A stretch of 64,000 nucleotides of DNA from BACL21 sp038141525 (GCA_038141525.1 JAYQIF010000008.1:62001-126000); one strand, 5' to 3'. Numbered from the stretch's first letter, positions 44,798-55,435 are shown. Numbers and translations are program-made. The notes: generated by a model from the letters alone, not told the origin.

Positions 44798-45843
44798 CTA
44801 GTTTTTATGCTTTTCGGGACGAATTGCGGGTGATGATTGATTTGTGGATGTCTCCATAAATCCTTGATCGCGCATCCACTGATCGTTGTAGACCTTACTC
44901 ATGTATCGCGATCCATGATCTGGCAGTATTATTACAACTTCACTACTTGGATCAAAAACATGTTCTTCTTGTAATTGATAAACGCCTTGCATGGCTGCAC
45001 CACTTGTATACCCCATGAATAAACCTTCCTCTTGTGCTAGCCTTCTCGCGGCCCAGGCACTGTCCTGATCGGTCACTTTGATAAAGCGATCGATTACAGA
45101 AAAGTCTGTTGCTGTGGGGATTAAGTTTTTGCCCAGACCTTCGATACGGTATGGATAAATTTCGTCTTTATCTAGAGTGCCCGTTTCGTGGTATTTTTGG
45201 AGCACTGACCCGTAGGCATCAATCCCGATGATTTGGATGTTCGGATTTTTTCTTTGAGATACTGAGCGGTACCCGAAATGGTCCCACCAGTCCCACTGCA
45301 GGCCACCAAGTGGGTGATTTTCCCCTCTGTTTGTGCCCAGATTTCTGGACCAGTAGAGTGATAATGTGCCGCTGTATTCAGGGCATTGAAATACTGATTG
45401 ATGTATATTGACCCCGGCGTCTGCTCATGGATACGCTGAGCCACTTTATAATAAGAGCGAGGGTCATCTGCAGGAACATTGGCCGGGCAAACATGCACCT
45501 CGGCCCCCATGGACTTGAGCATATCAATTTTGTCAGGCGATGACTTTGAGGATACGGCCAAGATACATTTGTATCCTTTTAAAACACTGACCATGGCAAC
45601 GCTGAACCCAGTATTACCGCTGGTGGTCTCGACAATTGTGGCTCCTGGAGTCAACAGACCACTGCGCTCGGCCTCGGCGATAATGTGAGCTGCAATTCTA
45701 TCTTTTGCCGAATGTCCTGGGTTAAATGATTCCATTTTGGCCCAGTAATTCCCGGGGAAATCAGACACCACTTTAGTCAAACGCACCAGCGGGGTCTTGC
45801 CAATTAAATCTAGAATACTGTTGTGAACATTCAAATCACTCAT
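44798..45843 (-). CDS. PLP-dependent cysteine/cysteate synthase family protein, frameshifted
   Basis: A fold-type II PLP enzyme of 348 residues after correction. PLP Lys in NPGHSAKDRIAAHII, substrate loop ETTSGNTGFSVAM, phosphate loop CSGTGGTISGT. A T6 run at 45246-45251 needs one more base to give YLKEKNPNIQIIGIDAYG and continue into EIYPYRIEGLGKNLIP and FMGYTSGAAM. This family is usually named cysteine synthase or cystathionine beta-synthase. Because it sits before an alpha-oxoamine synthase I favour cysteate synthase (phosphoserine plus sulfite) as a possibility, not proven. Confidence 0.85.
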
Positions 45844-45886
45844 ATTGTCTTGATTTTGGAACTCAGTTATCCACCGAATTACGCAG

Positions 45887-45894
45887 CAAATTTA
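45887..45894 (-). promoter_or_regulatory. -7 box of the synthase gene
   Basis: TAAATTTG on the minus strand matches TAnnTTTG, 43 bases before the ATG at 45843. Confidence 0.4.
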
Positions 45895-45909
45895 ATCAAA
45901 AAAAGGAGA

Positions 45910-48054
45910 CTATTTTTGAATCCCCTCCAGGTCAAACAAAAAGGCATACTCCATGGCCAATTCTTTAAGTCCCTCAAAGCGACCTGAAGCCCCGCCGTGT
46001 CCGGCATCCATGTTTGTATGCATTAACAATAATGCGTGACCCGTTTTGAGTGTTCTCATTTTGGCTACCCATTTTGCGGGTTCCCAATATTGAACTTGAG
46101 AATCATGGAGTCCTGTAGTGACGAGCAGATTCGGGTAATTCAGCGGAGCTACATTATCATAGGGTGAATAGGACTTCATGTAATGATAATACTCGGCTTC
46201 CTTGGGATTTCCCCACTCATCAAATTCACCAGTGGTCAAAGGAATAGATTCATCCAACATTGTCGTGACTACATCCACAAAAGGTACAGCAGCAATCACC
46301 CCATGATACAGTTCAGGGGCCATATTGATCACTGCCCCCATCAGTAAACCTCCAGCAGAACCACCCATGGCATACAAGTGTTCCGCGCTAGTGTACCCCT
46401 GGTTGACTAAGAATTTGGAAACGTCGATAAAATCCGTGAAGGTATTTTTCTTTTTGAGGAGCTTACCCTCTTCATACCATGGACGGCCCATGTATTGCCC
46501 ACCCCGAATGTGCGCTATAGCAAAAGCAAAACCACGGTCCAAAAGTGAGAGTCTTGTGGTCGAAAAGTATGGATCAATTGTGGCCCCATAAGAACCGTAG
46601 CCATATTGAAGCAACGGCCGAGAGCCATCTTTTTTAAAGCCCTTTTTATAAACTAAGGACACAGGGATTAAGGTGCCATCGTCTGCTGGTGCCCACAAAC
46701 GTTCTGAAACATAGTTATTCTTGTCAAAAGTACCCCCAAGGACCTCAGTTTCTTTTAAAACGACTTGCTCACCGGTAGCCATGTCGTATTCGATGACTGA
46801 AGCCGGTGTGGTCAAACTTGAGTATCGATAACGGAGCTTGGAGGTATTGAATTCAATGTTTTGAGTGGTCCCCGCCGTGTAGGTTTCATTATCAAAAGGT
46901 AGATTAAAGGCAGGACTGCCATCCCACGGCATGATCCGCACATGAGTCAAACCCTCAACCCGCTCTGAAACGACAAGATAATCACGGAATAAATCGATAT
47001 CCTCTAAAAGAACGTTGTCTCGATGAGCGATGACCTCTTCCCAATACTCCTGCGCTGTTTTATCAACCGGGGCTTTCATGAGTTTAAAATTCGTCGCCCC
47101 ATCTTTATTAGTGACGATGTAGAAGTGGTCTTGATAATGATCGATGTCATATTCCAGACCGCGCACACGCGGCTGAAATACCTCAAAACGTCCTAAGGGC
47201 GTATTAGCATCACAAATTTGGTATTCAGAGGTAAGCGTGCTGATACTGCCGATGACCAAGAATTGCTCCGACTTAGTTTTGTAGACATAAGTGTTGAATG
47301 TCTCATCTTTTTCGTGATGAATCAACACATCATCTACGTCGGATGTTCCCATGATGTGCCGATAAATTTTGTCCGAACGCAAGGTTACTGGATCTTTTTT
47401 GGTGTAAAAAAGAGTTTTGTTATCGTTGCCCCAAGTGGAGCCTCCTGTAGTGTTTTGGATGCGCTCTGTGAGTATTTCTCCTGACTCCAAATTTTTGATA
47501 TGCAGCACATATTGTCTGCGACTTAGGGTATCGACCCCAAAGGCTACCCATTTGTTGTCTGGACTAACATTTAAGCCCCGCAATTGATAGTAAGCGTAGT
47601 CTTTGGCCATTTCATTCACATCAAATAGGATTTCCTCAGGCGCACTCAGGCTGTCCTTTTTCCGCGCATAAATCGGATATTCACTGCCTTTCTCAAAGCG
47701 GGTGATGTAGAAATAACCATTGTAAAAATAAGGTACAGACTCATCGTCTTCCTTAATTCGGGACTTCATTTCTTGAAATAAATCAGCTTGAAAATCCTTG
47801 GTGTGCGCGGTCATCTTATCGTGGTAATCATTTTCGCGTTCGAGGTAATCGATAACCTCTTCATCCTCTCGATCATTAAGCCAGTAATAAGGATCCATAC
47901 GGACATCACCGTGCATTTCAAGAAATTTTTCTTTGACTTCAGCCAAAGGTGGGGTCACATTTTTTGGTGCCATTTTTTGGGTATTGTTAGCGCATGACAC
48001 AGCCAGAAGGCCGATTGCATTTGCCAAGAGTAAATAAGACGTCATTTTCATCAT
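45910..48054 (-). CDS. S9 family peptidase (oligopeptidase B-like)
   Basis: A 714-residue serine peptidase with a lipoprotein-like signal (LLAVSC), so it is probably periplasmic. An N-terminal beta-propeller region (DPYYWLNDREDEEVIDYLERENDYHDKM at the start) precedes the hydrolase domain: GYGSYGATIDPYFS, nucleophile Ser in MGGSAGGLLMG, Asp in TTGLHDSQVQYWEPAKW, His in HTNMDAGHGGASGRF. Oligopeptidase B cleaves after basic residues in short peptides. Confidence 0.93.
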   Translation of the reverse strand: MMKMTSYLLLANAIGLLAVSCANNTQKMAPKNVTPPLAEVKEKFLEMHGDVRMDPYYWLNDREDEEVIDYLERENDYHDKMTAHTKDFQADLFQEMKSRIKEDDESVPYFYNGYFYITRFEKGSEYPIYARKKDSLSAPEEILFDVNEMAKDYAYYQLRGLNVSPDNKWVAFGVDTLSRRQYVLHIKNLESGEILTERIQNTTGGSTWGNDNKTLFYTKKDPVTLRSDKIYRHIMGTSDVDDVLIHHEKDETFNTYVYKTKSEQFLVIGSISTLTSEYQICDANTPLGRFEVFQPRVRGLEYDIDHYQDHFYIVTNKDGATNFKLMKAPVDKTAQEYWEEVIAHRDNVLLEDIDLFRDYLVVSERVEGLTHVRIMPWDGSPAFNLPFDNETYTAGTTQNIEFNTSKLRYRYSSLTTPASVIEYDMATGEQVVLKETEVLGGTFDKNNYVSERLWAPADDGTLIPVSLVYKKGFKKDGSRPLLQYGYGSYGATIDPYFSTTRLSLLDRGFAFAIAHIRGGQYMGRPWYEEGKLLKKKNTFTDFIDVSKFLVNQGYTSAEHLYAMGGSAGGLLMGAVINMAPELYHGVIAAVPFVDVVTTMLDESIPLTTGEFDEWGNPKEAEYYHYMKSYSPYDNVAPLNYPNLLVTTGLHDSQVQYWEPAKWVAKMRTLKTGHALLLMHTNMDAGHGGASGRFEGLKELAMEYAFLFDLEGIQK

Positions 48055-48143
48055 GCCTTGTGGGTTTGGTTGGGCTCGGAATTGTGTGAATAAAAATAGT
48101 AATTTCTGGCTGATACGGTCATAATCTAATGGTGTAAATTACT

Positions 48144-49184
48144 TTATTTTTTGCCGAAATCATTCAGTACAGAAAGCATTCTTTGGTGCTGTTGATCCGT
48201 GTAATCCAAATGAGTCACCAAACGCCATTTACCTTGACCCATCGCACTAATGCGCACTTTATTGGTTTCGAGATAATTCAAAAAATCCTGTGAATCTACT
48301 GTGGGTTTTAGGTAAAATATAACAATATTGGTCTGGCTGGGTTCTACACCAAGGACATAATCCAAGGCTTTGAGTGTGGTTGCCAACTCTTGAGCCCTAG
48401 CGTGATCCTGGTCAAGGCGCTGCAGCTGATGTTGTATACCATAAAGACCCGCCGCTGCCATATAGCCAACTTGCCGCATACCGCCCCCCAGAACTTTACG
48501 CACGCGCATGGCCCTTTCGATGACCTGAGATTTACCCACGAGCACCGTGCCCATTGGCGCGCCAAGCCCTTTGCTCAAACACACAGAAATGGTATCAAAT
48601 AATGCGCCGTAATCCTTTGGATTCTGCTTTTTTGCCACCAAGGCATTCCATAGACGCGCCCCGTCCAAATGATACTTTAAACCATGGGCACGACACTCCT
48701 CCCCAATGGCTCGGAGTTCATTGAGTTCATAACAAGCACCGCCCCCTTTATTTGTCGTGTTTTCCACGCAAACCAAGGTTGTAAGTGGACTGTGATAAAA
48801 GTCAGGTGGGTTAATCGCCGGGGCGATTTGATCTGCGCTGAGCATGCCGCTGTCGCCCGGTAAAAGCTTACACGAAACCCCGCTATTAAAAGAAACGCCT
48901 CCCCCTTCGTAATTATAAACATGGGACCACTCATGGGCAATGAGCTGCTCTCCTGGCTGAGTATGCAATTTAATGGCAGCCTGATTAGCCATACTTCCTG
49001 TGGGAAAATAAAGGGCTTGCTCTGCACCGAAAAACGCGGCAACATAGTCCTGCAATTCATTAACCGAGGGGTCCTCATGATATACATCATCGCCCACACT
49101 GGCGGCAAACATGGCCTTCATCATGCCCGCAGAGGGTTTAGTCACCGTATCACTGCGTAAATCTATAGTGTCAAAATTGTCCAT
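48144..49184 (-). CDS. Threonine aldolase family protein
   Basis: A 346-residue PLP enzyme (beta-eliminating lyase/aldolase family) that splits threonine or allo-threonine to glycine and acetaldehyde. Seen: IDLRSDTVTKPSAGMMKAMF, VGDDVYHEDPSVNELQ, the PLP Lys in SVCLSKGLGAPMGTVLVG, and HLDGARLWNA. The ATG at 49184 matches the family start (MDNFDTIDLRSDT). Its first 14 bases overlap the end of the upstream gene, so translation may be coupled. Confidence 0.9.
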   Translation of the reverse strand: MDNFDTIDLRSDTVTKPSAGMMKAMFAASVGDDVYHEDPSVNELQDYVAAFFGAEQALYFPTGSMANQAAIKLHTQPGEQLIAHEWSHVYNYEGGGVSFNSGVSCKLLPGDSGMLSADQIAPAINPPDFYHSPLTTLVCVENTTNKGGGACYELNELRAIGEECRAHGLKYHLDGARLWNALVAKKQNPKDYGALFDTISVCLSKGLGAPMGTVLVGKSQVIERAMRVRKVLGGGMRQVGYMAAAGLYGIQHQLQRLDQDHARAQELATTLKALDYVLGVEPSQTNIVIFYLKPTVDSQDFLNYLETNKVRISAMGQGKWRLVTHLDYTDQQHQRMLSVLNDFGKK

Positions 49185-49854
49185 TGCTCTGTGGTTGGTA
49201 CAAAAATACCTCATCCATAATTTGGTGCATTTTTGTAAGTTTCAAAGTTTGATTAAAAGTATAGGCTGCATTTTTCCCCGCCCAAGAATCATCTAAATCT
49301 TTGCGGTTAAATTGGCGTTCTACACAAATATTTCGATAAAAGAGAACATATCTATACGCCAAGTCCTCTAGAGCTTCAGTCTCACTGCGTTCTGAGACTG
49401 CCTCTTCAGGTGTTTTAGTAATCTCCTGATTTCGTGATAAAGAGGCATTTACTGCTGTTTCTTTATTCTTTGGATATGGTCGAAAAGGCTTTACCTGATC
49501 GTCGCGCAAGGAGGACCAATGCGTGGCTACAACATCGCCCAATTCAGTTTCGATGATTTTGGCACTACTCCATGAACCATTGGACTGGCGATGGCTTTTA
49601 TAAAATTGACCCTTTACCGCGTAAACCACTTGTTGAATCTGCCCTGGCTCAATGCTCCTGTAAACGACCATGTCCAAAGGCATCAAATGGTCAGTGCCAG
49701 CATTCGATTTTTGCTCATGCCATGGCGTGCTTAATTGTTCAAAACAAGCTTTAAAACGCAAAGGATCAGTATTTTGCCCCTGTACAGTCCAGCAACAAAA
49801 AATCAGCCCATAAATGATGATTATTAGAGGATCGAAACGACGGCAGGTACTCAT
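49171..49854 (-). CDS. Secreted protein of unknown function
   Basis: A 227-residue protein with a signal peptide (IIIIYGLIFCCWTVQGQ). The central part carries FKACFEQLSTPWHEQ and MVVYRSIEPGQIQQVVYAVKGQFYKSHRQSNG, then a Glu/Thr-rich linker and a C-terminal helical region. No family was recognised. It lies between the metalloprotease and threonine aldolase genes on the same strand with 1-base and overlapping spacing, so all three are likely one transcript. Confidence 0.68.
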   Translation of the reverse strand: MSTCRRFDPLIIIIYGLIFCCWTVQGQNTDPLRFKACFEQLSTPWHEQKSNAGTDHLMPLDMVVYRSIEPGQIQQVVYAVKGQFYKSHRQSNGSWSSAKIIETELGDVVATHWSSLRDDQVKPFRPYPKNKETAVNASLSRNQEITKTPEEAVSERSETEALEDLAYRYVLFYRNICVERQFNRKDLDDSWAGKNAAYTFNQTLKLTKMHQIMDEVFLYQPQSNGQF

Positions 49855-49855
49855 A

Positions 49856-52260
49856 TTAGTCTAAATCAGGAAATAAACACATATCGCTTCCGATGGGACT
49901 CCCGTCCGGCAAATCAGGGGTTTCCGTTCGGGCAAAATCTTCGGGGCTTTGCTCATATTGGGCCAACAAATCAAGGTAGTGCGCAGCGATATCTTTGTGG
50001 TATTTTTTGCCCAACGCTCCCATTGATGTAAATGAACTTTGAGTTGGGACTTGACCTGAGGTAAGGTCTGTTTGGCCACACTCGTGGCCATAACTTGACG
50101 CAAGTAAAGATTGAGCACATATTGATTCAACGCATTGAGACGAGGGTTCGCTTGAGCGGTATTAAACATTTGGGCACAACGCTCTAAGAGTTCGTTGAGT
50201 CGAAGTTGAGCTGGATCGCTGGCCTTTTGCCAATAGACGCGATTTAATCGTGCCGGTTGAAACAAAAGCTCAAGAGTCATGGACGCGGCACTTCCCGCCG
50301 CAGTCAATGGATCAAAGTTGAGCCCCATCGCAGACTTAAACGATTCTCTGGTGCGCGGATGACCAAAGGCTCTTGGTGGGAATAACGCCTCGACCTGCTC
50401 AGGAATATGTAATTCAAGCGGAGATAAGGTTGTTAAAATTGCACTTAAGGCTCGGCGCTGGGCCATCGGGTCAACTGCCTTATTTATCGAATTTTCTGCA
50501 CCCTTAATGCTGTAATCATAGAGCTGTCCTCCTAGCATTTTACTGGCCGCTTCAGTTTGATAACGGTGCAAATAGTAAACCGGTACGAAAACATCTTCCA
50601 AAATTGAGTGTGGCTGCCCCGTGGGGATTTGATTTAAAGAGAATTGGTCGATGGCCACAGAGCGCACACGCATTATTTCCTCGAGCCCTGTCGCTGCATT
50701 CTGGCCATTATCCCATAGATGCGCCTGAGCATGACTACCGCTGGCAGCACGCGCATCAGCATCGGTAATGAATATAAGCTCCTTCGAAAAGGCCTTGTCA
50801 AGTAAATCTGTAAGATGATCTTTTTGGTCGACACCCTCGGGAATGGCTCCATAACTATAGGCTACAGAAATTTTATCCCAAAGCCCGATCCCTGTTTCGT
50901 AAGCCTTGCTGTAATCGATGGCCCCATCCTTCAAACTGAGTTGTGGATGCGGATAATCCATCACACTGACCTTGCCGTAAGCACTGGCAGCAAAATTATG
51001 AGCAAACCCTAAGGTATGCCCTACCTCGTGGGCCGACAATTGTCTCAATCGGGCTAAAGCCAACTCTTGCATTGCTGGATCTGCCGCACCCTGAGCAAAC
51101 GGATCGGCAGTCAAGCCTTGCGCGATTAGAAAGTCTTGTCTTACGCGCAAACTTCCCAGACTCACATGCCCTTTGATGATTTCACCAGTGCGGGGATCTG
51201 TGATCGAGGCCCCGTAGGACCACCCGCGTGTAGAGCGGTGTACCCATTGAATAACGTTGTAGCGCACATCCAATGGGTCTGCCGTTTCGGGCAACATCGC
51301 GACTTGAAATGCGTCTTGGTACCCAAGGGCCTCGAAGGCTTGATTCCACCACTGAGCCCCCTCTAGAAGGGCTGAACGAATGGGTTCGGGCGTGCCAGGA
51401 TCCAAATAATAAATAATAGGCTCTAAAGCAGGGCTCACAGCTCGATCTGGAAACTTTTTCTCCAGGCGGTGACGGGTAATGTATTGCTGTTTGAGCGGCT
51501 GGTCTATTGGGGTGGCATAATCGTAAAAAGTCATTGGGAAAGCGCCACATCGAGGAGCAAAAGGGCGCATTTCAAATTTATCGTCCGGTAACGCGACAAA
51601 ACTGTGATGCTGAATCGTAGAGATTTCGGAGCCCTCCCACACACTCTTTAGTGCACGGCCTTTGGGCTGACCATCGAATGTCAAAAGCGCTTCAAATTCT
51701 ACATTCATGGGAAAGGCCTTGGTGCGCTCTAACCAAAGTGCAGACTTAGTTTTATTGAGCTTAAAGGTACCTTGTTTGCTCTGAGCCAGGCGTAGTGCAA
51801 CGCCATGAGTGTCTTGAAGTAAAAACTCGGTCAAATCAATCAAAAGATCACCGTCTTGCCGCTCAACAATATCGAATCCAAAAAGGACATGGGTACCAAA
51901 AGCCTCAGCCACAGATTGTCGTTCTAAGTAATTTTCAGAAGAAGCACGAAACTGCAGATTGGGCGTTGTCAGTAGCAGTCGATTACCCGATTGTTTGAAG
52001 CGAACGATTTGTTCCCCTCCCAATTGACCACGATCAAGACCAATATCGTTGCTCCCTAAACCCGTACGCAGGGCGTGAACATAAAGAAAATCTTGATCTA
52101 TTTGCTCCTGCTCAATGACTAAATATAATTTGCCTTTTTCCGGTGTGTAATAAAAATCAAAAAAACCTTGATGCCTTGTTTTGTCGACTGTATTTTCTAG
52201 GAATTGAGCCTGTATGCTCAGGCTCAAGAACAACAGGGGTAAAAAACGAAAAAAGTTCAT
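49856..52260 (-). CDS. Zinc-dependent metalloprotease, DUF5117/DUF5118 type, frameshifted near the end
   Basis: Secreted gluzincin/metzincin-like protease of 801 residues after correction. Signal peptide LPLLFLSLSIQA; DUF5117-type region (KGKLYLVIEQEQIDQDFLYV); zinc motif HEVGHTLGFAHNF near residue 415, followed by SVMDYPHPQ. The T6 run at 50003-50008 is one base short: with seven, AKKYHKDIAAHYLDLLAQYE and DLPDGSPIGSD are read to a TAA at 49856-49858. As written a wrong tail ends at 49861. The substrate is unknown. Confidence 0.88.
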
Positions 52261-52336
52261 AATCTTCGGGCTTATGGTGAATCTTTAAAACTATTAAATA
52301 TTTGTTGAAACTCTTTCGTCTTGGCCGGTGAAAAGC

Positions 52337-52344
52337 TATTTTTG
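52337..52344 (+). promoter_or_regulatory. -7 box of prfB
   Basis: TATTTTTG is an exact TAnnTTTG match, 14 bases before the prfB ATG at 52359. Confidence 0.5.
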
Positions 52345-52358
52345 TGAAAATTAAATTT

Positions 52359-53467
52359 ATGACTACTACAGATCACCTCAAGGATCTTAGACATCGCCTG
52401 GATGCGTTAAGGAGGTATCTTTGACGTAGATGGTAAAAAGATTACCATCGCCAACGATGAGGAAAAAACCTTTGACCCCAATTTTTGGAATGACGCCAAG
52501 CAGGCTGAGGCCTTCATGAAAGAACTCCGCACCCTCAAAAAATGGGTTGAGGATTATGAGCAGGCTGAGCAGCACATTGAAGATTTAGAAGTCTATTTTG
52601 AATTTTTCAAAGAGGGAGAAGAAACACAACAGCAAGTCGATACGGCCTACCAAACAGGCTTTGGGTGCTGTGGAGCAACTCGAATTCCGCAATATGCTCA
52701 GCAGTGAAGGCGACGATCTGAGCGCAGTATTACAAATAACAGCAGGTGCTGGAGGAACCGAGAGCTGCGACTGGGCCAATATGCTCATGCGTATGTATCT
52801 TATGTGGGCCGAAAAACACGGTTTTAAAGTAAGAGAATTGAACTTCCAAGCCGGGGATGTAGCTGGAGTAAAAACGGTTACCTTAGAAATAGAGGGCGAT
52901 CATGCTTTTGGCTGGCTTAAAGGGGAGAACGGAGTGCACCGATTGGTGCGGATCTCACCCTTTGATTCTAATGCCAAACGACATACGAGTTTTGTGAGTG
53001 TTTATGTCTATCCGATGGTAGACGACCGTATAGAAATAGACATCAATCCAGCCGATATTTCATGGGATTTTGCGCGCAGTAGTGGCGCAGGAGGACAAAA
53101 TGTAAACAAAGTAGAAACAAAGGCTATTTTGACCCACCACCCCAGTGGGATTGTCATCCACAACAGTGAAACGCGTTCCCAACTCGAAAATCGTGAAAAA
53201 GCGATGCAAATGCTCAAGTCTCAGCTCTACGAGATTGAATTGCGCAAACAGCAAGCCCAGCGCGATGAAATTGAAGCCAATAAAATGGCTATCGAATGGG
53301 GCAGCCAAATACGCAACTACGTGCTTCATCCTTATAAATTGGTCAAAGATGTGCGTACTCAGTACGAATCGGGCAATACCGACGCTATTTTGGACGGCCA
53401 CATCGATGAATTTCTCAAAGCCTTTTTGATGATGACCGGGCAAAAGGAATCCAGTAATGAACTCTAA
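52359..53467 (+). CDS. prfB: Peptide chain release factor 2, programmed frameshift plus a second break
   Basis: RF2 ends translation at UGA and UAA. The first 21 codons end at an in-frame TGA (52422-52424) set in AGGAGG-TAT-CTT-TGA-C, the classic autoregulatory +1 site with an internal Shine-Dalgarno. After the shift the frame reads DVDGKKITIANDEEKTFDPNFWNDA. A second, unprogrammed break occurs at AAA (52652-52654); removing one A joins DTAYQ to QALGAVEQLEF. The rest is intact: SPF anticodon-like tripeptide in RISPFDSN and the catalytic GGQ in SSGAGGQNVNKVET. Total 368 residues. Confidence 0.95.
52410..52425 (+). promoter_or_regulatory. Programmed +1 frameshift signal of prfB
   Basis: AGGAGG (52410-52415), then TAT, then the slippery CTT followed by TGA and C (52419-52425). 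Ribosomes slip from CTT to TTT when RF2 is scarce, so RF2 controls its own level. Confidence 0.95.
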
Positions 53468-53518
53468 TATAATAGGAAACCCTTAACTTTACCCTCAAAT
53501 ACAAAATACCTACTCAAC

Positions 53519-54388
53519 ATGAAGAACACGACGCGTATTTTAAGTTTACTGATGCTTGGATTGTTATTGGTACAATGCTCAAGTGATGACAATGGCAACA
53601 ATAATAACAACAATGACCCAGGCGATCCTGACCCAGTCAATCTGCCTAAATTAGTGGCTTTTGAGATCGGACCTAATGGTACAAATGTTCAGTATGAATA
53701 CAGCGAAAACGACCAGCTTGAGGTTTGGACCGAAACACTGCCGGGATTTGGTTTTGAAATCACCACTGAATACAATGATGAGCTCAATCCAAATGTTTGG
53801 TATTATGTCGACAGTGAGGGAGTTTCTGATCAAAAAGGATTTTTTTATGACCTGCAAGGCCGGGTCTTTAGATACCTTGACGCCGTGGATGATGTATCTC
53901 TGACCTATGATAACGATACCGTCTTATTCGAGGGTATTATTGATGAAATAGAAAACATAAGCGGATCCATGGTTCTAAACACTGCCGGTAAGGTTGTGCG
54001 CTTTAATGCAACAGAGCAGTATTTGACCTTTGAATACGATACATCGGGCAATATGACTGGGCTGAATCAATACGACATCAACGATAATTTAGTGCACAGT
54101 TACAGTTTTACTTACGACAACAAAAACAATCCATTTTACGGTCAGTTTACCCCCTTGTATTTGGTGCGCAGTATTGATCTTTTTTGGAATTTCAGCGCAA
54201 TCAACTTTACCGGTTTCAGCGGTTACGTCTATCCTTACAATCCAAATAACCTAACCGCCATTGCCCGCGATGGCCTCAATACTACCAGCTATCTTATTGG
54301 TTACGACAATGACGACTACCCGGCTGTAATCAGTGAAGTCGCCTCAGGAAATTCCTATCAATGGGATATCGTTTACATCACAGAATAA
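53519..54388 (+). CDS. Lipoprotein with YD-repeat-like strands
   Basis: A 289-residue lipoprotein (LLLVQCSSDD, Cys about residue 20) with an Asn/Asp-rich spacer (NGNNNNNNDPGDPDP). The body has recurring short beta motifs, such as YEYSENDQLEVW, FFYDLQGRVFRY, FEYDTSGNMTGLNQY and SFTYDNKNNPFYG, that resemble DUF4595/YD-like repeats of Bacteroidota surface proteins. No enzymatic motif was seen. A TAACTTTA near-match to the -7 box lies about 27 bases upstream. Confidence 0.75.
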   Translation: MKNTTRILSLLMLGLLLVQCSSDDNGNNNNNNDPGDPDPVNLPKLVAFEIGPNGTNVQYEYSENDQLEVWTETLPGFGFEITTEYNDELNPNVWYYVDSEGVSDQKGFFYDLQGRVFRYLDAVDDVSLTYDNDTVLFEGIIDEIENISGSMVLNTAGKVVRFNATEQYLTFEYDTSGNMTGLNQYDINDNLVHSYSFTYDNKNNPFYGQFTPLYLVRSIDLFWNFSAINFTGFSGYVYPYNPNNLTAIARDGLNTTSYLIGYDNDDYPAVISEVASGNSYQWDIVYITE

Positions 54389-54392
54389 ATTA

Positions 54393-55064
54393 ATGAGCGC
54401 AAAGATCGATACGATAGTTTTTGATCTAGGCGGAGTCCTTATTGATTGGCAACCCGCCTACGTATTTCTTAAGGAATTCAGAGGCAACCGCCACAAGATG
54501 GACCAGTTTCTCGACACAGTTTGTGCCTGGGATTGGAATTTAAATCAGGACGCAGGTTACCCCCTCGAAAAAGCTACCCAAGAGCGTATTGCTCTTTTTC
54601 CAGAGTACGAGCGCCTGATCAAAATGTATTACGGCCGATGGGAAGAAATGCTCGGTTTGGCACACAAAGACACCCTAGCTCTCCTTGAACACCTCAAACA
54701 GCAAAATCAATATCGCCTGCTGGCCTTAACAAACTGGAGTCATGAAACTTTTCCCGTTGCTTTAAAGAAATTTCCTTGGCTGGGCTGGTTCGAAGGTATT
54801 GTGGTCAGTGGTGAAGAGCGACTGCGCAAACCAGACCCAGAAATATACATTCGATTAATCGATCGTTATTCAGTTCAGGTCCAAAACAGCGTATTTATCG
54901 ACGACAACAAAGACAATATTGAAGCGGCCAAGGCCCTGGGCTTTCATGCGATTCACTTTGATTGTGCCCAGGCGCTGGCTAATGAATTGGTTGTTTTGGG
55001 CATCGAATTGCCAGACACGCTTATTGAGTGCATAAAAAACCCCTTAAATAGTCTCGACCTATGA
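54393..55064 (+). CDS. HAD family phosphatase
   Basis: A 223-residue haloacid dehalogenase-like hydrolase (YihX/epoxide-hydrolase N-terminal subgroup). Motif I IVFDLGGVLIDW at residues 7-18, motif II LLALTNWS, motif III RLRKPDPEIY, motif IV FIDDNKDNIEAAKALGF. It is expected to dephosphorylate small metabolites; the substrate is unknown. The start at 54393 lies 4 bases after the lipoprotein stop. It overlaps the next gene (ATGA). Confidence 0.9.
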   Translation: MSAKIDTIVFDLGGVLIDWQPAYVFLKEFRGNRHKMDQFLDTVCAWDWNLNQDAGYPLEKATQERIALFPEYERLIKMYYGRWEEMLGLAHKDTLALLEHLKQQNQYRLLALTNWSHETFPVALKKFPWLGWFEGIVVSGEERLRKPDPEIYIRLIDRYSVQVQNSVFIDDNKDNIEAAKALGFHAIHFDCAQALANELVVLGIELPDTLIECIKNPLNSLDL

Positions 55065-55402
55065 TTAAAATATATCACAATCCACGGTGTCGCAAATCGA
55101 GAGAAGCGCTTCATTATTTAGAAGATAGTGGGCGTGATTTTGAGGTGGTCCTTTATCTAAAAGAGTCCATTAGCATCTCTGAATTGAGTGATTTATTGGC
55201 AAAACTCGACATGAGCCCCATCGATTTAGTCAGAAAGGAAGAGTCGCTGTGGAAGACGCAATACAGAGATAAAAACTTAAGCAACGTAGCGCTCATAGAT
55301 CTCATGATTCAGGAACCACGACTCATGCAACGGCCCATTATCGTTAGCGGGAATAAGGCCATTGTTGCAAGGCCACCGGAAACAATAAAACAACTGTTTT
55401 AA
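55061..55402 (+). CDS. ArsC/Spx/YffB family protein (arsenate reductase-like)
   Basis: A 113-residue thioredoxin-fold protein. The active-site Cys is in YHNPRCRKSREALHYL, and the C-terminal PIIVSGNKAIVARPPETI matches the ArsC family, including the conserved Arg and Pro. It may reduce arsenate with glutathione or glutaredoxin, or be a YffB-like thiol protein; no ars regulator or pump is nearby, so a general redox role is as likely. Coupled to the HAD gene by a 4-base overlap. Confidence 0.85.
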   Translation: MIKIYHNPRCRKSREALHYLEDSGRDFEVVLYLKESISISELSDLLAKLDMSPIDLVRKEESLWKTQYRDKNLSNVALIDLMIQEPRLMQRPIIVSGNKAIVARPPETIKQLF

Positions 55403-55435
55403 ATTTAACAGAATTTTAAGAGTGGGTGCTCTAAA

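Noticed and set aside
44750..44800. Possible small stem-loop RNA or tRNA remnant (CCCCCGTGAGGG)
   Set aside because: The stem is short and there is no T-loop, anticodon arm or T run; it is not a tRNA or a convincing terminator.
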